Virus record (IMG/VR): IMGVR_UViG_3300009786_001529
Coordinates: 1 to 26,681 of that record
Origin: a virus
DNA: 26,681 nt
Strand: one strand, 5' to 3'
Shown: one piece after another, positions 1 to 7,765 of the stretch
How positions within the stretch are numbered: position 1 is the stretch's first letter
Layout: the number at the start of each line of letters is the position of its first letter
Made by a program: the position numbers and the translations under genes
Notes under the pieces: model-generated
Told to the model about the DNA's origin: nothing
Seen by the model: only the letters and a program-made list of their open reading frames with translations
Database searches by the model: none

Positions 1-413
1 ACGATACGAAATGTCTAGCGTCTGCCAAACGATTCATGGCAGGTTCAAGAATTCGGATCGAATCGTGGAACGGTTTTGTAACCTTCTTGGAAGCCGGTCT
101 CGGTGCCATTAATCTTGGTATCAGGTGGAACAATTCGGTCAACATGGAACACGTTACAGACTTCCGTGGCGGTTCTGGTGGTGGCCACGCTCTTTGTGCG
201 GCTCAGATGTCCAAGAAGCGTGAGGGAGAAGGAGACATCCTCAACTCATGGGACGAGCGATGGGGCGACAAGGGGTGGGCAACGTGGAACCAACGAGCGG
301 TTGAGAAAATGTTCCGCGACAAGTTCACCGTTTTCATCGGAGTATCAGATATGGAAAACCTAGAGCCACGGAAGGTTTCGTTCACAGAGTTTTCTGACCA
401 AGTTTCAATGTAA
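1..413 (+). CDS. Papain-like (C1 family) cysteine peptidase, C-terminal part, cut by window edge
   Basis: The frame is open from the first bases of the window (codons begin at position 3), so the N-terminus lies upstream. An internal ATG at 36 is probably not the start. The visible part carries the second half of a papain-type active site: GGGHAL with the catalytic His at 186-188, and 19 residues later NSWDERWGDKGW with the catalytic Asn at 243-245. This matches the papain His-Asn-Ser-Trp arrangement and the WG(D/E)KG signature. The catalytic Cys would be outside the window. The gene sits upstream of the neck and tail genes, so roles in virion maturation or host-surface degradation are both possible. 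The fold assignment is fairly sure; the role is inference. Confidence 0.72.
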   Translation, partial: DTKCLASAKRFMAGSRIRIESWNGFVTFLEAGLGAINLGIRWNNSVNMEHVTDFRGGSGGGHALCAAQMSKKREGEGDILNSWDERWGDKGWATWNQRAVEKMFRDKFTVFIGVSDMENLEPRKVSFTEFSDQVSM

Positions 414-423
414 GGAGATAAAC

Positions 424-1104
424 GTGAAAGCCAACTCAATTCTAATCCTACTTGCTTGCGGCATCGCTGCCGTAGCTTTTGCCAGTCCAACTGAAGAACC
501 TACTCCAGTAGTGGTTTCCCAATCGAGCGACGACATCGCTTCCTTGGCTCAGTCTGTACAGGGTCTACTTGCGACGGTCAAGGCTGTCGACAAAGACGTT
601 GTCGATAATGCCAACCGATTGGATACGCTTGATCTAAGGTTGTCGCTACTGGAAGCGGATCTTTCCACCGAACCTGAAGAGACAGTCGAAGCCAAACCGG
701 AAGCGTTGAAAGAATTACCACCAGTAGTTAAACCGCCGGTGGCCGTTACTGGCAACAGAGGGTTTGTCGACTACGTTGTACAGAACTATCGTGGTACCGA
801 ATACGTGGAGACGGGAACGAATGACGCCCGTGCGAGCCATCTCGTTTCGTACCACGGTTCCGGGTATTTTACCATGGAGGATATTGCTCATTTGGATAGG
901 CGTGGCAGACGACGATTACACGGGGCGGCTCATACCGGTCAACTAGGGTCGCTACGGAATCGTTACACGGGGAATACGACATCTAGCAGCGTCTCTCCAA
1001 CAGTCTATACGTCCAGACGGGTTATGTACCGTTCTAATGATCGAGACTGTTTTAACGGCTCTTGTCGGACGAATAACTTTCGGATGACGCGGAGGCGACG
1101 ATGA
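424..1104 (+). CDS. Exported protein with signal peptide, coiled coil and Arg-rich tail, unknown function
   Basis: 226 residues from a GTG start, chosen because AAGGAG lies about 7 bases upstream. Residues 1-20 form a typical signal peptide (basic start, hydrophobic core, AFA-S cleavage-like site). Residues 35-80 have a heptad-like pattern consistent with a coiled coil. A Pro/Glu-rich linker (about 80-110) follows. The C-terminal half is Tyr/Arg/Ser-rich and ends in RRRR, with two Cys in DCFNGSC. The stop overlaps the start of the next gene (ATGA), so the two are translationally coupled. No family is recognised. An exported protein inside a neck/tail operon could act in lysis or at the cell envelope, but this is speculation. 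Confidence 0.75.
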   Translation: MKANSILILLACGIAAVAFASPTEEPTPVVVSQSSDDIASLAQSVQGLLATVKAVDKDVVDNANRLDTLDLRLSLLEADLSTEPEETVEAKPEALKELPPVVKPPVAVTGNRGFVDYVVQNYRGTEYVETGTNDARASHLVSYHGSGYFTMEDIAHLDRRGRRRLHGAAHTGQLGSLRNRYTGNTTSSSVSPTVYTSRRVMYRSNDRDCFNGSCRTNNFRMTRRRR

Positions 1105-1469
1105 AGAACTATGTCCACGTTGTAATCCTTGGCATCCTAGTTGCCTCGGGTTTCTACTATACCGAACAACCCGTTGGAATGTTCGACAAAGAATTCGAGC
1201 TCAAAGGAGAAGTCCATGACGCGTTGTTCGGGTTACTGGAAGATGGCTTATTCGAGCGGAACGGATTGACCATAGACGCTAGTGGCGTCCAGTCGGTTTC
1301 GGTTTCGGATGGAAAGGCAAGTTTTGACCCACCGATTAAAGTTGATTGGAAGTTCTTGTCCACTACGGTTACGGACGTTACTGCCGAGATTGGCGACAAT
1401 ACGATCTTTATCGACGTGGACAGATCTCCTGTAGATGTAAGGATACGTCGCGATGATAGTCAAGAATGA
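1101..1469 (+). CDS. Small membrane-anchored protein, unknown function
   Basis: 122 residues. The ATG overlaps the upstream stop by four bases. Residues 5-20 are a hydrophobic segment (VHVVILGILVASGFYY) that could be an uncleaved signal anchor. The rest is soluble and acidic, with alternating beta-like strands (QSVSVSDGK, VDWKFLSTTVTDVTAEI, IFIDVDRSPVDVRI). It overlaps the next gene by 17 bases. I recognise no family. It is part of a block of membrane or exported proteins between the peptidase and the connector genes. Confidence 0.7.
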   Translation: MKNYVHVVILGILVASGFYYTEQPVGMFDKEFELKGEVHDALFGLLEDGLFERNGLTIDASGVQSVSVSDGKASFDPPIKVDWKFLSTTVTDVTAEIGDNTIFIDVDRSPVDVRIRRDDSQE

Positions 1470-1788
1470 CAACTACATGTCGGCGGCTTATGCGGCGTAC
1501 CAGGAGATGGACCATCGGGTGTCCTACGAACATTGCCGGGAAGTGGCAGAGCTAGTTGATTCCCTCCCCAGAGAATTGCCAATGGGGATGAGTGAGAAGG
1601 AATGGTATAAACAATGTAAGAGAACAGTGGACAATAAGGCAGCTAGTCTTGGTATCCTTTCTGCTGGGATCTTTTCCTTTATTGTTAACATGGCTATTTC
1701 GGCTTTAATTAAATTGCTTCTGAAGCATTACTTGAGCAACTCGGGATGGACTAATGAGAACGATGTGGGACGGGGACAAGAAGGATGA
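1453..1788 (+). CDS. Small protein with one C-terminal transmembrane segment, unknown function
   Basis: 111 residues; start at the ATG overlapping the upstream gene. A second possible start is the ATG at 1477. The N-terminal 60 residues are soluble and carry two Cys (EHCRE, YKQCKR). Residues 66-90 form a hydrophobic helix (LGILSAGIFSFIVNMAISAL) followed by a Lys/His-rich turn. Topology and size would fit a holin-like or membrane accessory protein, but nothing identifies it as a holin. It overlaps the following miniprotein by 35 bases in another frame. Confidence 0.6.
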   Translation: MIVKNDNYMSAAYAAYQEMDHRVSYEHCREVAELVDSLPRELPMGMSEKEWYKQCKRTVDNKAASLGILSAGIFSFIVNMAISALIKLLLKHYLSNSGWTNENDVGRGQEG

Positions 1789-1915
1789 TCCTTATCGGGA
1801 GTTGGTGCCAGGTAGCGTGCCAGATACTCCCGATGAGTACAGTCCTGTCTTTTGGGTTTTGTATACGTTAATACTTTTGGTAACAGGCATAGTGATTGGA
1901 ACGGTGATGGGATGA
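1754..1915 (+). CDS. 53-residue single-span membrane miniprotein
   Basis: A short frame that reads through an acidic, Pro-rich head (about residues 5-30) into a 20-residue hydrophobic segment (FWVLYTLILLVTGIVIGTVM) and stops at once. The stop TGA overlaps the ATG at 1912 of the next gene as ATGA, the same coupling used elsewhere in this operon, which argues that it is real. The start could be the ATG at 1754 or at 1763; the Shine-Dalgarno signal is weak (GGGATGG). Function unknown. It adds to the cluster of membrane proteins inside the structural operon. Confidence 0.6.
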   Translation: MRTMWDGDKKDDPYRELVPGSVPDTPDEYSPVFWVLYTLILLVTGIVIGTVMG

Positions 1916-2271
1916 AGGTGGAAAATATGGGAATGCTGAGATCTAAACTCAAATCGATGGCCAAGAAATATGGGACCACCAATGGTGTATCCGTCGTCGT
2001 GGGTTACTCAGCTGAATATGCCATCTATGTCCACGAAGATCTCCAAGCTAATCATCCTCGTGGGGGTGAAGCTCAGTTTCTTGCCAAAGCTGCCAAAGCC
2101 ATGAATTCTCAGATTCCTAGTTTGGTTCGCAAGTATGTAAAGAATGGTGTCCACCTTATAAGTGCTCTTACCATCATTGGACTGAAGATTCAAAGAGACT
2201 CTCAGAAACTTGTACCAGTCGATACTGGCAATCTAAAAGGATCTGCCAAGACTTTTAAGGAGAAGAAATAA
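1912..2271 (+). CDS. HK97-gp10-like head-tail connector / tail completion protein
   Basis: 119 residues from the ATG at 1912, which overlaps the previous stop. A longer reading from 1852 would run through the membrane-segment codons of the upstream miniprotein and is less likely. The family hallmark is the C-terminal motif VPVDTGNLKGSA, with an N-terminal helix and a YAIYVHE segment typical of HK97-gp10-like proteins. These proteins help join head to tail. Its place just before the tail terminator and major tail protein matches the usual siphovirus order. Confidence 0.82.
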   Translation: MKVENMGMLRSKLKSMAKKYGTTNGVSVVVGYSAEYAIYVHEDLQANHPRGGEAQFLAKAAKAMNSQIPSLVRKYVKNGVHLISALTIIGLKIQRDSQKLVPVDTGNLKGSAKTFKEKK

Positions 2272-2696
2272 TGCCAGAGATTATTCCATCTCCCGCTGAT
2301 ATAGTGACCAGAGTATTCCATTCTTTGAAATTGGGAACCGATCCGGGAGAAAACGGTCAATGGCCAATCTTCGTGAACGTGGAACCAAACGAGCCAGACG
2401 ACGTCATTACAGTACAAGACACGGAAGGAGCCATGGAAGGAAGACTCCAATTCCCTGGCACTATTTCCGAAAAGCCTGGTATACAAATTCGCATCCGGTC
2501 ACGGAATCCGAATCCAAGTAAGCCATACCAGATACGCGATGCCATGGACCAAACAATTCGAAACAATACCGTCAAGGTATCCGGAATCAACTACAAACTC
2601 GTTTCTGTCTCACGCCAATCAAACGTAATCTCTATTGGTAGAGATGGCAACAACGGTTTGTTTTTGTTCGTAATCAATGCCCAAGTAACCCTGTAG
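2271..2696 (+). CDS. Tail terminator-like / minor tail protein
   Basis: 141 residues; its ATG shares one base with the upstream stop (TAATG) and AAGGAG precedes it. The sequence has the pattern of phage tail-terminator or minor capsid proteins: an N-terminal helix, a central PGIQIRIRSRNPNPSKPYQI strand-loop-helix, then IRDAMD and a C-terminal beta region. Tail terminators cap the tail tube and fix its length. Position between the gp10-like gene and the major tail protein supports the call. Confidence 0.72.
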   Translation: MPEIIPSPADIVTRVFHSLKLGTDPGENGQWPIFVNVEPNEPDDVITVQDTEGAMEGRLQFPGTISEKPGIQIRIRSRNPNPSKPYQIRDAMDQTIRNNTVKVSGINYKLVSVSRQSNVISIGRDGNNGLFLFVINAQVTL

Positions 2697-2710
2697 AATA
2701 AGGAAGTCAA

Positions 2711-3172
2711 ATGACAGCCCCAACAGCAACAAACAGAGTAGCTCCTGTCGGCACTCACTTGAAGGATGGCTACCAATCCCTCGTAACCTTTGCGGCAGAC
2801 CCTAATGTTTCTCTATGGGAAACGGAGATTGGCAGTCCAGATGGAGACGATGGTGGCGATCCAGTCGACCTGACCACGATGCATAATACTACACGGATGA
2901 CCAAAGGTGCTCGTGGGTTGATCGATACCGAAAATGGTTCGATGACTTGTGGATACGCAACTACTGCTCGTGCTCAGTGTCGTGCCTTGATCAACGTCGA
3001 GACTGTAATCACGGTCACGTTTGCGGATGGAACCCAGACGGCAGACTACGGTTACATGAAGTCGTTCAAACCAACTGGTCTTACCAATGGCGAAATGCCA
3101 CTGGCAGACGTTGAGTTCGTATTTACTGGTCGTGACACTAGCGGTAACGAAGAAGAACCTGTAACCGTGTAA
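2711..3172 (+). CDS. Major tail (tube) protein
   Basis: 153 residues with a good ribosome-binding site (AAGGAAG). The N-terminus resembles phage tail tube proteins (TNRVAPVGTHLKDGYQSLVTFAADPNVSLWE) and the body is beta-rich, with the VTFADGTQTADYGYMKSF and PLADVEFVFTGRD stretches expected of a tube subunit. Position agrees: after the terminator and one small gene before the frameshifted chaperones and tape measure. The call rests largely on gene order plus general character. Confidence 0.75.
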   Translation: MTAPTATNRVAPVGTHLKDGYQSLVTFAADPNVSLWETEIGSPDGDDGGDPVDLTTMHNTTRMTKGARGLIDTENGSMTCGYATTARAQCRALINVETVITVTFADGTQTADYGYMKSFKPTGLTNGEMPLADVEFVFTGRDTSGNEEEPVTV

Positions 3173-3185
3173 AGGAAGGTGAGTC

Positions 3186-3404
3186 ATGGACAATGTCAAG
3201 AAAGTATGTGACGATCTGGATACTGCTGCGGCTATCCTTCGAGCAGGCTATGGGGGACGCAAACACGTCGCCCTGGCTGACTCGATTTTGGTAGCACGCA
3301 AGGAGTTGAATGGAGCGTCGAAGGATGTTCCGGCTGGCAAGCCTAAGAAACCTGCTAGACCGGCTGGCAAGAAAGAAGTCGAAAAGATCGACTTGGACAA
3401 GTAA
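3186..3404 (+). CDS. Small Lys/Pro-rich protein between tail tube and chaperone genes, unknown
   Basis: 72 residues, preceded by AAGGAAGG. The N-terminal half is helical (CDDLDTAAAILRAGYGG) and the C-terminal half is a Lys/Pro/Ala-rich, probably disordered tail (PAGKPKKPARPAGKKE). No family recognised. Its position between the tube and assembly-chaperone genes suggests a tail assembly role. Confidence 0.6.
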   Translation: MDNVKKVCDDLDTAAAILRAGYGGRKHVALADSILVARKELNGASKDVPAGKPKKPARPAGKKEVEKIDLDK

Positions 3405-3425
3405 CTTTAATTCGGGAGCGAACTA

Positions 3426-3869
3426 ATGGCAGTAATGGATTTTGATGCGACTCTTACGGAGTGGCGACAAGAGTTCAAGTTTAAGGGGTGCGAATACCTT
3501 CTTGTTGAGGCATCTGGTGGTTCTGTCTGTGACTACAAAGACAGTATTATGAGTGCCATGACCTTGAACGATGCTAGCAAGCCGGTGAAGATCGGCGGGT
3601 TCCAGAGACCGGAGTTGGAACTGTTGGCAACTTGTATCCGTGTTAAAGACGGATTCCGTGAGATTGGCATCGAGCTAGTTGAAAAGTGGCCTAATAAGAT
3701 CACTGACCAGCTAATCGACTTGGTCAAGGAAAAGTCCAATGTAACAGTTGGATCAGAAGACTCACTGGAGACGCTTGAGAAGAAAAGAGATCTGTTGGAC
3801 AAACAGATTGAAGAGAAGCAAGCGGATACAGTGGGAAACGTGCCATCCTCAACCACTACTGGTTCATAG
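3426..3869 (+). CDS. Tail assembly chaperone, short form (gpG-like)
   Basis: 147 residues, start ATG after GGGAGCG. It lies directly upstream of the tape measure gene, where lambda-like phages encode gpG. The protein is mixed alpha/beta with a long charged helix near the C-terminus (LETLEKKRDLLDKQIEEKQ). The zero-frame product ends with a Ser/Thr-rich tail at 3869. It is the unshifted form: at 3833-3839 part of the ribosomes should slip to the -1 frame and make the longer form. In lambda the two forms at a fixed ratio load the tape measure during tail assembly. Confidence 0.85.
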   Translation: MAVMDFDATLTEWRQEFKFKGCEYLLVEASGGSVCDYKDSIMSAMTLNDASKPVKIGGFQRPELELLATCIRVKDGFREIGIELVEKWPNKITDQLIDLVKEKSNVTVGSEDSLETLEKKRDLLDKQIEEKQADTVGNVPSSTTTGS

Positions 3870-4057
3870 CTGCCAAGCACTTCGGCCTGTCCCTTACGGA
3901 TGCCTACGACAAACTAACGAATCGTCAATTTGAGACGTTTAGGGTTTGGGTGGACATCCAAGAGGGAAGGCGGAAAGTGAGGCAACGAAATACTCCAGAC
4001 TCGGTTGAGGCAAGTAAACAACGTTGGCAACAAAGGATGGGATATAATGGCAGTTAG
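3426..4057 (+). CDS. Tail assembly chaperone, long frameshift product (gpGT-like)
   Basis: Zero frame from 3426, then a -1 shift on GGGAAAC at 3833-3839 and continuation from codon 3839 to the TAG at 4055-4057. The product is about 210 residues: 138 from the first frame and 72 from the second. The second frame is open from 3812 and reads as a proper protein (HYWFIAAKHFGLSLTDAYD...), with an aromatic Trp-Phe and FG pattern like the T domain of lambda-type chaperones and a basic C-terminus. It covers the otherwise gene-free stretch 3870-4046 and overlaps the tape measure start by 11 bases. No separate start is needed for it. Confidence 0.85.
3833..3839 (+). promoter_or_regulatory. -1 programmed ribosomal frameshift site GGGAAAC
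   Basis: The heptamer fits X XXY YYZ in the zero frame (G GGA AAC), so both tRNAs can re-pair with GGG AAA after slipping back one base. It is one base different from the lambda site GGGAAAG. It lies about 30 bases before the zero-frame stop and joins the two overlapping frames described above. I did not establish a downstream stimulatory structure. Confidence 0.87.
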
Positions 4058-6089
4058 CGAAGTGGAAATCTTTAATCTGTTAGTCCGGCTATCGGGTGAT
4101 CTTGATGATTACAAAGAGATGCTGAAAGACGCAGAGGGATTGGCAGACGGGTTTGCTAAAGGATTTGGCAAGAAGATCCGTAACGCTGGTGCCATGATGA
4201 CCGCTGGTATAACTGCTCCAATCGCTGGGGCTGCCGCAGCGTCTGTGAAGTTAGCCGAAGACCTAAACAAAGGTATGGCCAACGTCCAGTCGCTCGGGCT
4301 CAGTGAGGAACGAACAATAGACCTAAAGAGCGATGTCCAGGATATTGCCATCTCCATGGGTAAGTCTACGGACGATATCGCAGAGGGTTTGTACAACGTC
4401 GTATCGGCCTTTGGGGATACGGAAGAATCTGCCAAGCTATTGGCAATTAACGCGAAGGCTGGAACCGCCGGTCTAGCTACGACAATGGACGCGATCAACC
4501 TGACGTCAGCGGTCACGAAGGGATACGGAGATACATCGGCGGAAGCGGCACAGAAGGCAGCGGACCTGGCATTTATGACGGTGAAGCTCGGCCAAACTAC
4601 CTTCCCGGAATTGGCAGCGTCTATTGGAGCTGTCGTACCGTTAGCCTCTACGTTAGGGGCGTCACAGGAAGAATTGTTTGCCCAGTTCGCTACTCTAACC
4701 GGCGTGACTGGCAATACTGCGGCTGTCTCTACTCAACTCGGGGCCGTGTACAACGCTCTTATGAAACCTACCAAGGAGATGGGTGGAGCAATCTCTACCG
4801 TCGCAGCTCAACTGGCAGAGAGTGGTAAGCTGGTAGAGAACAAATTCACGGCTAGGTGGTTAGATACCAAAGCTGCTTTGGAAGCAGTCCAAGCAGAATA
4901 CCAAAAAGCGTTTGACGAAAAGGATCAAAAGAAAGTCAAATTGCTTGGCGAGCGAATGAAGGGATTGAGCATATTACTTGATGAGACATCACTATCTCTT
5001 GGCAGTTCGGTCATCGAAAGTACCAGTGCTGCCGAAGCCATCGACCTATTAACAGCGGCTGCCGAAGGCGATGCCAATGTTCTGGGGAAGATGTGGGGAT
5101 CATCGAACGCAATTAAAGCGGTTCTGGCACTGACCGGTTCACAAGCCGAAGTCTTTACAGAAAAACTCGGACAGATGGGCGAAGCCACAGGTGCTTCCGA
5201 TCAAGCGTTTAGAGACCAGAGCGAGGGATTGTCCAAGCTATCGTTCCAAGCCGCCCAAGCCAAGGCACAGTTACAGGTTATTGGTCAGGAGATGGGAGAT
5301 CGGTTGGCACCTATCACTCTATCGATACAGGAGAAACTACTTGGATTGGTTAAGTGGTTTGGCAGTCTATCGGAAAAGACTCAAGAGTACATAATGATTG
5401 TCGCGGGCGTACTCGCGGTCATCGGTCCAATGTTACTCATCTTTGGTCAAATGGCTATTATAATGCCAAAGATCATCGCCCTAATGAAACTAATGGCAGC
5501 GAATGCCCTCTTAGTGAAGATCGCTATGGTCGGTCTAGCATTGGGAGGAATCGCGATAGTGGCAACCTATCTCTACCGTACCAACTCCGATATCATGGCA
5601 TTTAACGCGGCACTAGAAAAGACCAAGGCACTTACTGAGCAACTGAACGCTCGAAAGGATAGAGGAAGATCGGACATCCTGGGTGCTGCCAGTTCCTTAA
5701 CGGGAGACGACAAACAGAAATTCGTCGAAGCCCAGTTGAAAATAGCAGAGACGGAATTGGCAGGTAACAAGAACAATCTCAAGGGTTCTAGTAATGTATT
5801 GGCCGAGGCTCAGGAACGAGGGGCTGGCAGTAAAGTTATCGAAGCCATCCAACAGGAAGTCAAAGAGGCTCAGAACGCAGTTCGCGACCAACAGAGATTC
5901 CGCGACCAACTCGACGACATTATCAATAAGCAAGGCCGGATCGATCGGCTCAAGGAAGAAACACTTGGCAAGGATCCAAACGCCAAAGCGGATACTGCCA
6001 ATCTAAAATCCATCGCGGAAGGCATCGAGTCTATCGAACGACAAGGTGGCAACTCCGCTCTAGTTCTTCTACAAGACGAGGTAACCTAA
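4047..6089 (+). CDS. Tail tape measure protein
   Basis: 680 residues from the ATG at 4047, preferred over an in-frame TTG at 4005 because AAAGGA precedes the ATG and translation from 4005 would overlap the chaperone further. The N-terminal region contains the tape-measure core seen in TP901-type proteins (LAEDLNKGMANVQSLG, DDIAEGLYNVVSAFGD, ATTMDAINLTSAVTKGYG). A long helical body follows. A hydrophobic block at about residues 450-515 has several membrane-like helices. The C-terminal third is charged coiled coil. It sets tail length and may help DNA cross the membrane. At 680 residues it would correspond to a tail of about 100 nm, by the usual 0.15 nm per residue. Confidence 0.92.
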   Translation: MAVSEVEIFNLLVRLSGDLDDYKEMLKDAEGLADGFAKGFGKKIRNAGAMMTAGITAPIAGAAAASVKLAEDLNKGMANVQSLGLSEERTIDLKSDVQDIAISMGKSTDDIAEGLYNVVSAFGDTEESAKLLAINAKAGTAGLATTMDAINLTSAVTKGYGDTSAEAAQKAADLAFMTVKLGQTTFPELAASIGAVVPLASTLGASQEELFAQFATLTGVTGNTAAVSTQLGAVYNALMKPTKEMGGAISTVAAQLAESGKLVENKFTARWLDTKAALEAVQAEYQKAFDEKDQKKVKLLGERMKGLSILLDETSLSLGSSVIESTSAAEAIDLLTAAAEGDANVLGKMWGSSNAIKAVLALTGSQAEVFTEKLGQMGEATGASDQAFRDQSEGLSKLSFQAAQAKAQLQVIGQEMGDRLAPITLSIQEKLLGLVKWFGSLSEKTQEYIMIVAGVLAVIGPMLLIFGQMAIIMPKIIALMKLMAANALLVKIAMVGLALGGIAIVATYLYRTNSDIMAFNAALEKTKALTEQLNARKDRGRSDILGAASSLTGDDKQKFVEAQLKIAETELAGNKNNLKGSSNVLAEAQERGAGSKVIEAIQQEVKEAQNAVRDQQRFRDQLDDIINKQGRIDRLKEETLGKDPNAKADTANLKSIAEGIESIERQGGNSALVLLQDEVT

Positions 6090-6998
6090 ATGGCAGCGAC
6101 ATTACTTGGAGCGAATGAAGACAAAACGGACGGTGGAGACAATCGTGGCATTCGGACCTATAACGAGTTCTACAAGGTTCTATCCGATCGTGGAGACACA
6201 GCCTACGCAGCCGGTTCAGCGATTGGTATCCCTCGTATCGGGGATTTCCATTCCCAAGATCCTAACGCATACTGCCACTCCGTAATTGCCAAGGTAACTG
6301 ACTCGCCTTTGAAGAAGGGAGCAACATTCGGGTTCATGGGAACACTATGGGAAGTCCATTGCCAATACACCACCGAGAATACTACTGGAGTCACCGGTGT
6401 AAATCCTCTCACTGAAGGGGCGAAAGTAGTTTGGTCAGGGGAAACTTATGCCCGTCAAACAAACCGAGACAAGGATGGAAACGTAGTTAAGAATTCCGCT
6501 CACCTCCCAATTAAAAGTTGGTCAGTAGACGAAACAAGGCCAATTGCCAAGATAACAAAGAATGTATCCGGATTACCAATTACCTCGATCACTACTTGGC
6601 CAGACTCAATCAACTCATCCTCTTTCTCTTTCCGGGGTCTCACCGTTCCGGAAAAGACTGCCATGTATAAGTTTGATGGTCTCAGCGAACTCAAATACCG
6701 AAACAATATTGCGTACTACACGTTCACGTTCAGCCTCCACTTCCGGGAAGATTGGAAACGATACTTCCCTAATGTTGGCAAACTCAAATACGGTCCCGTT
6801 GGTTCCGGTTCGGATTACGGTTGGTTACCTGTCCAAGACTGGCGTAACGCTCCGACATCGAGTGCGATGCCACTAGCTATTGACGGTAGCCAATTGATAT
6901 TCGATACGCCGAATGTTAACGATTCCGCTTTGTTATATATCGAAGTGGAGTCTGAGAAAGAATTGAACTTCCAAGCCTTGTCCAGTTATCTTGTTTAG
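6090..6998 (+). CDS. Putative distal tail / tail-tip structural protein
   Basis: 302 residues; its ATG follows the tape measure stop with no gap. The protein is beta-rich with many aromatic residues. One stretch (IAYYTFTFSLHFREDWKRYFPN) is reminiscent of structural proteins that pack against a tube. In siphoviruses the gene after the tape measure normally encodes the distal tail protein, and the position is the main reason for the call. I do not recognise a family by sequence. Confidence 0.5.
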   Translation: MAATLLGANEDKTDGGDNRGIRTYNEFYKVLSDRGDTAYAAGSAIGIPRIGDFHSQDPNAYCHSVIAKVTDSPLKKGATFGFMGTLWEVHCQYTTENTTGVTGVNPLTEGAKVVWSGETYARQTNRDKDGNVVKNSAHLPIKSWSVDETRPIAKITKNVSGLPITSITTWPDSINSSSFSFRGLTVPEKTAMYKFDGLSELKYRNNIAYYTFTFSLHFREDWKRYFPNVGKLKYGPVGSGSDYGWLPVQDWRNAPTSSAMPLAIDGSQLIFDTPNVNDSALLYIEVESEKELNFQALSSYLV

Positions 6999-7007
6999 GA
7001 AATACTA

Positions 7008-7367
7008 ATGACCATCTCACTGACCATCTCTCTTCAAACCTCTCTCGCGGGAGAAACCCCGGCATCAATCTCACCGGGCAACCAATCGATTACCAAGAAC
7101 AACAAGGGCAAATACTCGTCAACCCTTTCTGTCACCACCTCAGAGAAGACTGTGTCGACGTTCGGAGAGTTGACCACTGAAGGAGTGACCGTTGTTCGTA
7201 ACCTGGATGGCACTAACTTCGTGAAGATTGGATTCTCGACTGGAGCCTATGGCATTAAGCTCAAGCCGGGTGAGACCTACGTATTCCGACTATTGCCTGG
7301 CGTATCGATGTACCTCATCGCGGATACTGCCACCTGTCTCGTTGACCTTGACGTACTGGAAGACTAA
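7008..7367 (+). CDS. Small beta-sandwich-like virion protein, unknown
   Basis: 119 residues; the stop shares a base with the next start (TAATG). Ser/Thr-rich beta strands end in the pattern FVKIGFSTGAYGIKLKPGET ... MYLIADTATCLVDLDVLED. This resembles small beta-sandwich proteins found near tail fibres in many phages, where a LKPGE turn precedes a final pair of strands. I infer a tail-tip or fibre-associated role. Confidence 0.5.
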   Translation: MTISLTISLQTSLAGETPASISPGNQSITKNNKGKYSSTLSVTTSEKTVSTFGELTTEGVTVVRNLDGTNFVKIGFSTGAYGIKLKPGETYVFRLLPGVSMYLIADTATCLVDLDVLED

Positions 7368-7765
7368 TGGTTGATTCTATTGGCATGACGGACGGGTTTA
7401 GACGGCAACTTGTCGCTCTCGTAAAACATAGTATCAATCAAGTTCGTCTGGAACATAAAGACGAAAATGAAGAGGAAGACTCACATGTTCCAGGTCGAGA
7501 GATAGGATTCATGGCAGAGGACATGGAGGAATGTGACGATGCTACGGATGGATACGATGATCTTCCTACTGCCAAGATGGATATCTATTACGAAGATGTA
7601 GACGGTAAACTTGTAAAGGATGGAGACAACCAATTAGATGTCTTGTCCAGACGCGATTCGGCTATTGACGCGGATACCTATGTTGAAGCGGAGTACCGGC
7701 GTGGACGCTGGTGGTTAAACGATGCCAACTGTGGTACTACGACGAATCCGAGAGTCAACTCATGA
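7367..7765 (+). CDS. Acidic tail-region protein, unknown
   Basis: 132 residues, very acidic in the middle (HKDENEEEDSH, AEDMEECDDATDGYDD). The C-terminus has a basic-aromatic run (YRRGRWWLNDANC) before a polar tail. It is translationally coupled on both sides: TAATG upstream and ATGA downstream. No family recognised. Its place suggests an adaptor between tail tip and the large downstream protein. Confidence 0.5.
   Translation: MVDSIGMTDGFRRQLVALVKHSINQVRLEHKDENEEEDSHVPGREIGFMAEDMEECDDATDGYDDLPTAKMDIYYEDVDGKLVKDGDNQLDVLSRRDSAIDADTYVEAEYRRGRWWLNDANCGTTTNPRVNS

Noticed and set aside
1852-1911. Extended N-terminus of the gp10-like protein from 1852
   Set aside because: It would overlap the membrane segment of the 53-residue protein in another frame, and the ATG at 1912 has the ATGA coupling used by neighbours.
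4109-4714. 201-residue minus-strand frame
   Set aside because: Opposite strand of the tape measure gene, Ala/Ser-rich shadow with no ribosome site.
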